Source: Ignavibacteria bacterium
Lineage (GTDB): Bacteria; Bacteroidota; Ignavibacteria; Kapaibacteriales; UBA4661
DNA length: 64,000 bases
Assembly: GCA_014654705.1 (NCBI GenBank)
Contig: JACVZY010000071.1
Coordinates: 155,439-219,438, forward strand
Direction of reading: 5' to 3'
The stretch's first letter is position 1. Each line of letters starts with the position of its first letter. The position numbers and the translations under genes were made by a program. The notes beneath the pieces are model-generated. The model saw nothing but the letters and a program-made list of their open reading frames with translations, searched no databases and was not told the origin of the DNA. Shown here one piece after another: positions 1 through 8,402 of the stretch.

Positions 1-517
1 AAGGATTGGTTGCGGCAGGCGGTGTTTCCGCTTCCATTGTAGGTGTAGGCGCTGGCTGCGGATTTATTTCGGGATGCTGGAGCAATGATGCAGCGGCAAG
101 TCCCTCGGTTAAATCTGCAATCCCGGTTGATTCCGCAATCTTATTGAGCCCCACAATGCCGTTCGATTCTGCTGTATCATTCGCAATCTCGCCACTCACC
201 GCACCATTGAGGGGCATTTCTGTAAAATGCCCCTCTTGAGGTTGGCTTTCCTCGGAGGGTTTCGCATCGAATTGGATAGTTTTCAGATGCTCTTTTGCGC
301 CGTCAATAGTAAAGCGCTTTATGCGCAACAACTGCTGAATAGTGCGGATAATCTGGATGTCTTTTTCGTTGTAAATTCTATTACCGGCACGGTTCTTCTG
401 TGGGCGCAGCTGCTCAAACTCAGTTTCCCAGTAGCGCAGGACGTACTGCTCCTCGTCAACGAGATTGCTAACCTCGCTAATGGAGTAATAGAGACGTTTT
501 ATGCCGGTTTGTTCCAC
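1..517 (-). CDS. MerR family transcriptional regulator (3' end truncated by window edge)
   Basis: Reverse-strand reading from GTG at 517: VEQTGIKRLYYSISEVSNLVDEEQYVLRYWETEFEQLRPQKNRAGNRIYNEKDIQIIRTIQQLLRIKRFTIDGAKEHL, typical MerR HTH (YSISEVS..VLRYWE..F..L.P..NRAGNR.Y). Open to window start; not in the ORF track. Confidence 0.85.
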   Translation of the reverse strand, partial: MEQTGIKRLYYSISEVSNLVDEEQYVLRYWETEFEQLRPQKNRAGNRIYNEKDIQIIRTIQQLLRIKRFTIDGAKEHLKTIQFDAKPSEESQPQEGHFTEMPLNGAVSGEIANDTAESNGIVGLNKIAESTGIADLTEGLAAASLLQHPEINPQPAPTPTMEAETPPAATNP

Positions 518-636
518 GCTGTTTGAGAAGGACAGTACAACATCTGGTGAGTGCCATCAATACAATGGACACGGAGGAAAATACGGCTTTCGTGTGTGAA
601 ATTCAAATTATGCACAATAACTTACACTTGCACAAC

Positions 637-673
637 AAAAGAAAGCCGTCGCTCAAGGTCTGATGCGACGGCT
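637..673 (-). terminator. Rho-independent terminator downstream of rpoZ-like gene
   Basis: AGCCGTCGC (644-652) / GCGACGGCT (665-673), 9-bp perfect stem, followed on the minus strand by TTTCTTTTGTTG. Confidence 0.7.
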
Positions 674-688
674 ATAACGAGAGCGTCT

Positions 689-1009
689 TTACATTGGCGG
701 CGGAAAATCTTGCGGCATCGGCTCATCTACACGGTAGAAGAGTTTCCGCTCAAAAATTTCGCGCATTGCAATAAAGGTCGGTTTCGGAATTTTGTCGAAT
801 TCCTTGCTAATTTGCATTTGGTCGTAGTTGCCGTATTCGGTTTCGTCTTCGAGTGGGTCAATGTGCTGCATACGAGCTTGCAGCTGTTGTTTCACATCGT
901 CGTTGATTTGGCGGGCGCGTAAGCCCATTGCAGTAATCGCCTCGTAAATACTGCCACGGTCGGACGAATCAAGACGGATTGCCACCGGATTGACAATGTA
1001 ATCTTTCAT
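689..1009 (-). CDS. rpoZ: DNA-directed RNA polymerase omega subunit-like (Rpb6/RpoZ family)
   Basis: MKDYIVNPVAIRLDSSDRGSIYEAITAMGLRARQINDDVKQQLQ; IYEA...RARQIN resembles the RpoZ core. ORF can extend to 1048. Confidence 0.65.
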   Translation of the reverse strand: MKDYIVNPVAIRLDSSDRGSIYEAITAMGLRARQINDDVKQQLQARMQHIDPLEDETEYGNYDQMQISKEFDKIPKPTFIAMREIFERKLFYRVDEPMPQDFPPPM

Positions 1010-1277
1010 TGTCGAATCTTTTTTAGAATGCGAGTCTCTGGATGCCATGCAAAAATCCTGCAGCGAAAGTGAAAAGTTATTTTTGACGAACTACGAAGAT
1101 ACGATTTATTTGGAACTTACGCAAGAATGTCTGCACGCGAGAATGAGATAAAATTTTACCCGCAGAAAACCTCGTGCTTGCAGACCACCCACGCAAAAGT
1201 ACCTCACTCATCGTTGGTTAGTTGCCGAGAAGTCCGTACATTTGTGGCGAAATTTTTTTATCATTAATAGTACGTTC

Positions 1278-1925
1278 ATGGACGCTCTCACATCACTGTT
1301 CGATATTTTTCTGCACCTCGACAAGCACCTTGGCGAATTCATCAACGCATACGGTGCAACGACTTACGCAATTCTTTTTCTTGTCGTCTTTGCCGAAACA
1401 GGCTTGGTCATCGCACCTTTTCTGCCCGGCGATTCCCTTCTTTTTGCCGCAGGAGCGCTTGCAGCCGCCACCGGTGCTATGGATCCTGTGATGCTTGTGG
1501 TGATGCTTTCGATTGCGGCAATTATTGGTGATACGGTTAATTACTCCGTCGGTAAGGTGTTGGGTCTCAAAATTCTCCAGAAATTTCCGTTTATCAAGCA
1601 GGAGCATATCACCTACACCGAGCAGTTCTATGAGCGGCACGGTGGCAAGACGATTATTCTTGCTCGCTTTTTACCAATTGTCCGCACCTTTGCGCCTTTC
1701 GTGGCGGGTATCGGGACAATGAATTACAGCCGTTTTATTCTCTATAACGTAATTGGCGGCATCACATGGGTCGTGTCATTTATTTATTTGGGATTTTTCT
1801 TCGGGAATATTCCCGTAGTGAAGCGTAATTTCTCATTCGTTATTCTTGGTATTATTTTCGTTTCAGTGTTGCCGGGCGTGATAGAGTTTGTGCGGCATAG
1901 AATGAAAAAGACGACCAATTCGTAA
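1278..1925 (+). CDS. DedA family membrane protein (VTT domain)
   Basis: FAETGLVIAPFLPGDSLLFAAGALAA and FYERHGGKTIILARFLPIVRTFAPFVAGIGTMNYSRF are DedA hallmarks; start set at MDALTSLF. Confidence 0.93.
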   Translation: MDALTSLFDIFLHLDKHLGEFINAYGATTYAILFLVVFAETGLVIAPFLPGDSLLFAAGALAAATGAMDPVMLVVMLSIAAIIGDTVNYSVGKVLGLKILQKFPFIKQEHITYTEQFYERHGGKTIILARFLPIVRTFAPFVAGIGTMNYSRFILYNVIGGITWVVSFIYLGFFFGNIPVVKRNFSFVILGIIFVSVLPGVIEFVRHRMKKTTNS

Positions 1926-1997
1926 GTCTTGAATTCAAGATTTCCCTTTCTCTGAACTTCTTTACCTGCGAAGGCTACTTTACCTATAAAGGCTACA

Positions 1998-3416
1998 ATG
2001 TTCGATTTACCCGTCCTCAACGCGCCCGCTCAAGAAGCAAGTCTTTATGCGCCATCCGACGCTGCCACACAAGACCAAGCTGCCCGCAAACTCTACGTGG
2101 AGACCTACGGCTGCCATATGAATGCGAGTGATTCCGAAATCGTAAAAGGAGTCATGCACTCCAACGGCTATGCCATGACGGACAAGCCCGACGATGCCGA
2201 CGTCATTCTGCTCAATACCTGCGCCATTCGTGACAACGCGGAGAAGAAAATTCATGAGCGCCTGAAGCACTTAAAGTTCTACAAGCGTCGTCGCCAAGAC
2301 CTCGTGATTGGTGTGCTGGGCTGCATGGCAGAGCGGATGCGCGAGGAACTGGTCATACAAAAAAACATTGTGGATTTGGTCATCGGACCCGACGAATACC
2401 GCACATTACCCGCATTGGTAGAAAAAGCATTTCAGGGCGAAAAAGGTATTGCCGTGAAGCTGAGCCGCGTCGAGACCTACGACGACATTGAGCCGCTCCG
2501 TACCGAGGGCATCAGCGCTTGGATTGCGATTATGCGCGGCTGCGATAAATTTTGTACGTTCTGCGTTGTGCCTTTCACGCGCGGACGTGAGCGCTCGCGT
2601 GCCGCGCACCTCATTGTGGACGAGACCAAACGCCTCTGGGATGCTGGCTTCAAAGAAGTATCGCTTTTGGGACAGAACGTGAATAGCTATCACGACGATG
2701 TAGCAGGTACGGACTTTGCCGACCTGCTCCGTGCCACTGCCCGCGCCGTGCCAGAGATGCGGATTCGCTACACTACATCGCACCCTTACGATATGAGCGA
2801 TAAACTCATCGAAACGATGGCAGAATTTGACAACATCTGCAAATACGTCCATCTGCCCGTACAATCCGGCTCCGACCGCGTTTTGCAGGCAATGAATCGT
2901 GATTATACAGTGGAGCATTACAAAGAGCGTCTGCGCAAAATCAAAGAACTCATGCCCGGGTGCGCTCTTACGACTGACATTATTGTCGGCTTCCCGACCG
3001 AGACAGAAGAAGAACACCACATGACGCTTGAACTCATGCGTGAGATTCGCTACGACGGCGCGTTTATGTTCAAATACTCGCCCAGAGAGCGCACCAAAGC
3101 ATGGAAAATGGAGGACGACGTACCGGAAGAGACAAAAACACGACGTTTGAATGAAATCATCGAACAGCAGCAGCGCATTGCAACGGAAATTAACCAAGCA
3201 CTCATCGGCACAATCGAAAAGGTCTTAGTGGAAGGCGAAGGGAGACGCGACGCGACGAAATGGAAGGGACGCACCGATACGAACAAATTTGTGATGTTTC
3301 CTCATCTGACGGATGAGGCAAGCGGAAAAACAGCCGGATACGTCGTGGGCGACATTGTGAGCATCCGCATCACGAAAGCAACATCAATGACACTTGTGGG
3401 TGAGATTGTGGCGTAG
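1998..3416 (+). CDS. miaB: tRNA-2-methylthio-N6-dimethylallyladenosine synthase MiaB
   Basis: YVETYGCHMNASDSEI, MRGCDKFCTFCVVPFTRGRERSR radical SAM motif, LLGQNVNSY, C-terminal TRAM-like region. Confidence 0.95.
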   Translation: MFDLPVLNAPAQEASLYAPSDAATQDQAARKLYVETYGCHMNASDSEIVKGVMHSNGYAMTDKPDDADVILLNTCAIRDNAEKKIHERLKHLKFYKRRRQDLVIGVLGCMAERMREELVIQKNIVDLVIGPDEYRTLPALVEKAFQGEKGIAVKLSRVETYDDIEPLRTEGISAWIAIMRGCDKFCTFCVVPFTRGRERSRAAHLIVDETKRLWDAGFKEVSLLGQNVNSYHDDVAGTDFADLLRATARAVPEMRIRYTTSHPYDMSDKLIETMAEFDNICKYVHLPVQSGSDRVLQAMNRDYTVEHYKERLRKIKELMPGCALTTDIIVGFPTETEEEHHMTLELMREIRYDGAFMFKYSPRERTKAWKMEDDVPEETKTRRLNEIIEQQQRIATEINQALIGTIEKVLVEGEGRRDATKWKGRTDTNKFVMFPHLTDEASGKTAGYVVGDIVSIRITKATSMTLVGEIVA

Positions 3417-3440
3417 AACGGTTTTTCAGCAATCAGCCAC

Positions 3441-5225
3441 TTATTTCCCCCGAAACACATACCCACCCGAAATTTTCCGCCGAAACCGTGCCGCCGTTGT
3501 ATTTGGAAACACGCCTATCCGCCGTATTTCCAGCAAATCATCATGCAAAAACAATGAGCCGGAATCCGATGCCACCCCGAATTGGTAACCCGCTTCTCCC
3601 ACTAGGCGCTTCACATCAGCATTGAGCGAGCCGTAGGGATAACAAAAGCTATTCACAGTGCGCCCCAGATGTTCCTCCAAGACCTGCTTCGAGCGTGTGA
3701 TTTCCTCTGCTGCTTTGTGAAACGGTATTTCGCCTAAGCGCGGATGCGTCATGGAGTGCGAGCCGAAATCTATTCCGAAGCGCTGCATTTCGAGAATGTG
3801 TGCGCTTGTCAGAAGCGGCGCAGGCACGAAGTGCGGTAAATCTTTATCCCAAAGATTATGCGTCATCCCCGCAACAAGAAAAATCGTTGCCGTAAAGCCA
3901 TAGCGCTGCAAGAGCGGGAAAAGCAGCGTGTAATTATCTTCATAGCCATCGTCAAACGTCAGCAAAATAGGCTTCCAATCAGGACGGAAGCGCTCAGCAA
4001 GCGTGGGCATAGCGGCAAAATCGCTCATGGTGAGCGTTGTAAAGCCTTCTCGCTTCAGAATTTGCAGATGCTCTTCAAATTGTGCTGCCGTTACCCAAAT
4101 TGGTACCGAACCGCCGTCCTGCTTGTTCTGCACAATGCGGTGATAGGTCAGTATCGGTACTTCATAGCGGCGTTTTTCCGACCATGCTTGCTGATAGATA
4201 GTGTCTATGCGGCTCACGAGCCGTTCCATGCTAAATTCTTCTTCCACGCGCTGTCGCAAGATTGTGGCACTACGGCTTTTGCGCTGTTCCCTCTCCAACG
4301 CGGCGTTCAGGTTCGTAGGCAGCGTTTGCCAATCAAAATGTTTTCCTATGTCAATATCGCCAAAGTTTGTGTGCAGCGCTTCATCAAGCGTTTCCGGCGT
4401 AACAAGTCCGTGCAGGCGAGCTTCACCGACAGCAATAACGGGCTTTCCCAAAAGCAGCGCTTCAATTGCCGAGCGCCCCGCACCAATTACCACATCGGAC
4501 GCGGCGAGATAATCCGCTACATTCCCTACATACCCCGTAAATTCGACCTTCGGGCGGAAGACATCAAACTTTGCCGGAATACCATTTTTATCGCCACCGA
4601 CGACGCGCAAATGTACTTCGTCGCCCAGAAGCGTCGTAATTTCTTGCACAATGCGAAATGCTAAATCCCCTTTTTCTTTGGAAAGCCTGCCAAGCAAGGT
4701 TACAAGCGGCTTTTCGGTGCGGAGTGTTTCCACACTTGCTTCCGTAACTATTGGCATATCCACGCCATTGCGTACCACTTCAACGGAAGAGGGCTTTACG
4801 CCTAATTCTTGAACAAGATTCTCACGAATAGCCTCGCACACCGCAAGCACCTTGTCGCCAAACGCCTTGACGAGTTTACGAGAAAAATGCGTTGGCTGCC
4901 GCCCGTGAACCGTTGTTACAAGCGGAATCCCACACCACCTCGCCGCAAAGTACGCACACCAACCGGCAGCCCGCGAGTGCGCATGAATCACCTGTACCTG
5001 ATGTTCGCGCACGAAGTTCACCAAAAAACGGATGTTTTTCAGGCGCTGCCTGAAACCTCGCTTATTGAAGGGAAGTGGTGTAAATTCAGCACGTGTGGCT
5101 TTGGTGAGCGTGTCGGAAACGATGAATACACGATGCCCCAGCGCACAAAGCCTGTCGGCAAGCACTGTTGCATAGACTTCTGCACCGGTAACTTCAAGTT
5201 GAGAAAGCGCCAAGAGGATATTCAT
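3441..5225 (-). CDS. Bifunctional glycosyltransferase (GT4-like) fused to polysaccharide deacetylase (NodB domain)
   Basis: N-terminal GT4-like: SQLEVTGAEVYATVLADRL, VTLLGRLSKEKG, GRSAIEALLLGKPVIAVGEARLHG. C-terminal NodB-like: PILLTFDDGYEDNYTLLFPLL, DFGSHSMTHPRL, FCYPYGSLNADVKRLV. Confidence 0.9.
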   Translation of the reverse strand: MNILLALSQLEVTGAEVYATVLADRLCALGHRVFIVSDTLTKATRAEFTPLPFNKRGFRQRLKNIRFLVNFVREHQVQVIHAHSRAAGWCAYFAARWCGIPLVTTVHGRQPTHFSRKLVKAFGDKVLAVCEAIRENLVQELGVKPSSVEVVRNGVDMPIVTEASVETLRTEKPLVTLLGRLSKEKGDLAFRIVQEITTLLGDEVHLRVVGGDKNGIPAKFDVFRPKVEFTGYVGNVADYLAASDVVIGAGRSAIEALLLGKPVIAVGEARLHGLVTPETLDEALHTNFGDIDIGKHFDWQTLPTNLNAALEREQRKSRSATILRQRVEEEFSMERLVSRIDTIYQQAWSEKRRYEVPILTYHRIVQNKQDGGSVPIWVTAAQFEEHLQILKREGFTTLTMSDFAAMPTLAERFRPDWKPILLTFDDGYEDNYTLLFPLLQRYGFTATIFLVAGMTHNLWDKDLPHFVPAPLLTSAHILEMQRFGIDFGSHSMTHPRLGEIPFHKAAEEITRSKQVLEEHLGRTVNSFCYPYGSLNADVKRLVGEAGYQFGVASDSGSLFLHDDLLEIRRIGVFPNTTAARFRRKISGGYVFRGK

Positions 5226-5249
5226 GCCGTTTGCTCCCGATGATGAAAA

Positions 5250-6302
5250 TTATTTTTTTCTCAATGTACCGTCCGCTTCGATTACAAGCGGTGTCTGCGG
5301 CATATCAGCTTTCGTGAGTTCCTGCAAGAGTTGTATTGCTTGCTTTTCTTGATCATAGACCGATATGCCCGGCGGAAGCTGCACGACCGGTACAATTTTT
5401 CCGCCAAGAAACTTCCCAGAAGTCTCATCAACACTTACTTCCAGCACGCACGTTACGCCGCTTACACCCTTGACGTTGATGTTGCCATAGGTCAGAAAAT
5501 TGCCAAGTGAATATGCAATCAGGTGGTCGCGGTAGAGCTCCAGCGCACGAAGCACGTGCGGTCCGTGTCCGATGACCATATCCGCACCTGCATCAATGGC
5601 TGCGTGTGCGAAACGAATGGAATTTCCTCTGTTTTCACCAACAAATATCTCTGTTTTATCCGGCACGTGCGTTGCGCCTTTACCCTCAGCGCCGCCGTGA
5701 AAGGAGACAAAAACAAGGTCGAAGCGCTTTTTGAGGTCACGGATAACGCTTTCTGTGGTAGCAATATCCGAGATATTATTGGATGTCTCCGAAAAGCCAA
5801 AAGCGGCAATAGCGCATCGTTTGCCTTTAACCGAAAGTTCTGCAAAGCCGCGCTTTGGTGCGGGCTGTACGCCTTGCTCGCGGAGAGTTTGCTTCGTTAT
5901 TTCCGCACCTTCTGCTCCATAATCGTCGGCGTGGTTGTTATCCACACTCATAACGGTAAAGCCTAGATTTTTCAGCACCGGCGCAAGCGAAAGCGGTACG
6001 CCAAACTCGAAGCACACGCCTTTTCTGCGCGAAGCCTCGGCACATTTTTTCGGCTTCATTCCTTCGCGCACGAATGCTGCTTCAAAATTGCCAAAGGTAA
6101 TGTCCGCGCCGTGTAAATACGCACCTATCGAATCCACGAAGATTTGTCCGTTTTGCGGTGGGATGAACGTTTGCGGCGTATAGGAGCCGAGAAGTACGTC
6201 GCCAACAGCCTTGATGCGAATTTGCGCGTGGAGCCGCAGCACTGGGTACGGAAGAGCTAAAGCCAGTACGATGATGAAGCAAGCGATGGTGGAGGTTTTC
6301 AT
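5250..6302 (-). CDS. CapA family protein (PGA_cap / metallophosphatase-like), exported
   Basis: IKAVGDVLLGSY, DITFGNFEAAFV, MSVDNNHADDYG, DMVIGHGPHVLRALELYRDHLIAYSLGNF; signal peptide from MKTSTIACF. ORF can extend to 6377. Confidence 0.9.
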   Translation of the reverse strand: MKTSTIACFIIVLALALPYPVLRLHAQIRIKAVGDVLLGSYTPQTFIPPQNGQIFVDSIGAYLHGADITFGNFEAAFVREGMKPKKCAEASRRKGVCFEFGVPLSLAPVLKNLGFTVMSVDNNHADDYGAEGAEITKQTLREQGVQPAPKRGFAELSVKGKRCAIAAFGFSETSNNISDIATTESVIRDLKKRFDLVFVSFHGGAEGKGATHVPDKTEIFVGENRGNSIRFAHAAIDAGADMVIGHGPHVLRALELYRDHLIAYSLGNFLTYGNINVKGVSGVTCVLEVSVDETSGKFLGGKIVPVVQLPPGISVYDQEKQAIQLLQELTKADMPQTPLVIEADGTLRKK

Positions 6303-6377
6303 AGAAAACAATGTCATTATAGGATGAGAACAGGAAGACGAAGATTGTAATTTGTTCAGTGTTGGTGAGACAAGCAT

Positions 6378-7121
6378 TTATGAGCCTATGATGCGTTTAT
6401 GCTCCGCAGGCAGCCTCCACCAAGGCGTTGAAGGAAATTCATGATGTTCGTAATGATAGCCAAAATGATAGCACGTCAGAAACGAAAGCAGCGTTCCAAA
6501 CGAATTTGTTCGGGAGCGGTGCCGATTCGTGTAGCCTCCATCGAGCGCATGAGGATTTGGCTCTTTGTGCGGCAGATATGTGCCAAAATAAAAAAGCTGA
6601 ACTGTGCTTGCTAACGACGGCACAACCCAAAACAAAACAATGCTTTGTACAGAAATGTGGAGGACGTGCTGCATAAGATTAAATATCAGAGCCATGCCCA
6701 CAATCTGCTTCCATCCAATATAGTTCATCAAGAAATGAATGTACCACCGCGCAAAGCCCCTGTGTTCGCCATCGTGGAAGTCGGGGTCTGCGTGCGGCGT
6801 AGCGACGTGGCGGTGATGCTCCCAATGTTTATGCCAGAGTTTTTTATACGAGAAAAGCGCGTAGAGCCTTACCGCTACAACACCGAGTACGTGATTGAGC
6901 GCTCTGTAATGCCTGCACACGGCACCGTGCATGGCATCATGCGCAGTGATGAAGAGTCCGGTAAAAAGAAACGTCTGAAGCGCAAGGTGACCAGCGCTTT
7001 GCAAGGGGTGCGTGGCAAAAGCATCAAGCGAGAGGGCGTATGCCAGATGCGCCGCCCAAGCGAACATGATTGCCAGGGCAATGGCAATACCTTTCACGCT
7101 ATCTGTTTTTGTGAAACGCAT
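6378..7121 (-). CDS. crtW: Beta-carotene ketolase CrtW-like (fatty acid desaturase superfamily)
   Basis: His boxes HDAMH, HKHWEHHRH, and FGTYLPH...NSFGTLLSFLTCYHFGYHYEHHEFPSTPWWRLP, characteristic of CrtW ketolases. Confidence 0.85.
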   Translation of the reverse strand: MRFTKTDSVKGIAIALAIMFAWAAHLAYALSLDAFATHPLQSAGHLALQTFLFTGLFITAHDAMHGAVCRHYRALNHVLGVVAVRLYALFSYKKLWHKHWEHHRHVATPHADPDFHDGEHRGFARWYIHFLMNYIGWKQIVGMALIFNLMQHVLHISVQSIVLFWVVPSLASTVQLFYFGTYLPHKEPNPHALDGGYTNRHRSRTNSFGTLLSFLTCYHFGYHYEHHEFPSTPWWRLPAEHKRIIGS

Positions 7122-7168
7122 ATCGGCTTGTGTCGTTAGTGATAATCAGTGTTGTTGAAACCTGCTTT

Positions 7169-8269
7169 TTACTTGCCAAAGAGACGGGCGTACACGCTAT
7201 GACCGTCTTCGGCAAAACGCTCAAAATATCCCGTGTACCACTGGCATAGTGCTGCGCCTGCCGAAAAACTTTCCTCTACATCTTGCAAGGTTGCTATGCC
7301 GCCGGTACGAATGATGTGAAATTCTCGTGCTAATGACCGTGAAGCAGCGTATTTGCTTGCTGTACGAACAAGTTCCAGCGACGAAACGCGAAGTGGCTCA
7401 CCACTCACACCACCGCCGAAGGTTTGAGTAAAATAATCAAAAAGTGCGAGATCGCCTTTGTGCAACGTCATTCGGTGCCGGGCGTACTGCGTGGAGGTGT
7501 TACCAAAGTTTACCCCATCGTAGCCATGCGAAAGCAAGACATCCAGAAGCGGCGCTACATCAGCGGTTGCCGTATCGGTTGAAAATTTCACGACGACGGG
7601 TAGATTTCGTGTGCGCTGCTGCAAAAAGTGTCGGCTGATGTATTCAAGCCGTTCAGCGATTGCCTCCAGCGTTGATGCGCCATGCGCCACATTCGGGCAA
7701 CTCTCGTTTATTTCCAGAAAATCCACACCCGCCCTATCATAACACTCCATACCACGCACAAGTTCCTGCAAAGCCTGTTCTCCACTTGATTCCGGGTCAG
7801 TCATCAGGCTTGCTCCAATGGGAAAATGTTCTTTGTTCTCAAATGCCGCAAGGCGCTTTGCGACTGCTTCGTGACCATCATTGGGCAGCCCCAGCCAATT
7901 CGATGCCGCTCGTGAGCGTGGGTATGGTGCAAATGGCTTTGTAATACCATTGCGGACGTTGCCTGTGCGCTTGTGAGCGGTTGTTGTTCCGGCAAGATAA
8001 CCGCCAGCACCTTGACGAAAGACCATATCATACCCTTCACCCTGTTTGAACATTCCGGCGGCATTCAAAAGTCCATTCCGAAATGTCAAGCCCCACAGTG
8101 TCCGCTTGTGATACGCTGCAATACTGACTGGAGCGGGCTTCTCGGCGGCAAGTGCCGACAAGAAAACATTCCTGCCCGAAGAATAGAGTTGGGTTGCCAG
8201 TGGTGGCGGCAAATGAACGGCAAGCGGGCGAACAATGTGGTCAAAACGGGCGATTGATTCTGCAAGCAT
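7169..8269 (-). CDS. pyrD: Dihydroorotate dehydrogenase (quinone)
   Basis: FRNGLLNAAGMFKQGEGY, SNWLGLPNDG, VDFLEINESCPN, GGIATLQDVEESFSAGA. Confidence 0.85.
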   Translation of the reverse strand: MLAESIARFDHIVRPLAVHLPPPLATQLYSSGRNVFLSALAAEKPAPVSIAAYHKRTLWGLTFRNGLLNAAGMFKQGEGYDMVFRQGAGGYLAGTTTAHKRTGNVRNGITKPFAPYPRSRAASNWLGLPNDGHEAVAKRLAAFENKEHFPIGASLMTDPESSGEQALQELVRGMECYDRAGVDFLEINESCPNVAHGASTLEAIAERLEYISRHFLQQRTRNLPVVVKFSTDTATADVAPLLDVLLSHGYDGVNFGNTSTQYARHRMTLHKGDLALFDYFTQTFGGGVSGEPLRVSSLELVRTASKYAASRSLAREFHIIRTGGIATLQDVEESFSAGAALCQWYTGYFERFAEDGHSVYARLFGK

Positions 8270-8312
8270 AGTGTAAATTCAAATGGTACACAAACGATGT
8301 GATAGGTTATCA

Positions 8313-8371
8313 GCAAAAACCTCACCTGCGGCAATGCTTTGGGTAAGCAATTGATGAAGCAAGTGAGGTTT
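8313..8371 (-). terminator. Hairpin terminator downstream of yidC with nested inner stem
   Basis: AAACCTCAC (8317-8325) / GTGAGGTTT (8363-8371); on the minus strand the stem ends GTGAGGTTTTTG. A second hairpin (GCTT/AAGC plus CAAT/ATTG with one bulge) lies inside the loop. Confidence 0.6.
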
Positions 8372-8402
8372 GATGCGGCATTGGCGTTGCGGTTACAATA
8401 TC

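Noticed and set aside
2406-3197. 263-aa minus-strand ORF opposite miaB
   Set aside because: Antisense shadow of miaB, with no recognisable domain.
3858-4664. Long plus-strand ORF (268 aa) opposite the GT4-deacetylase gene
   Set aside because: Antisense shadow of a well-supported coding gene; composition is low-plausibility and no motif is recognisable.
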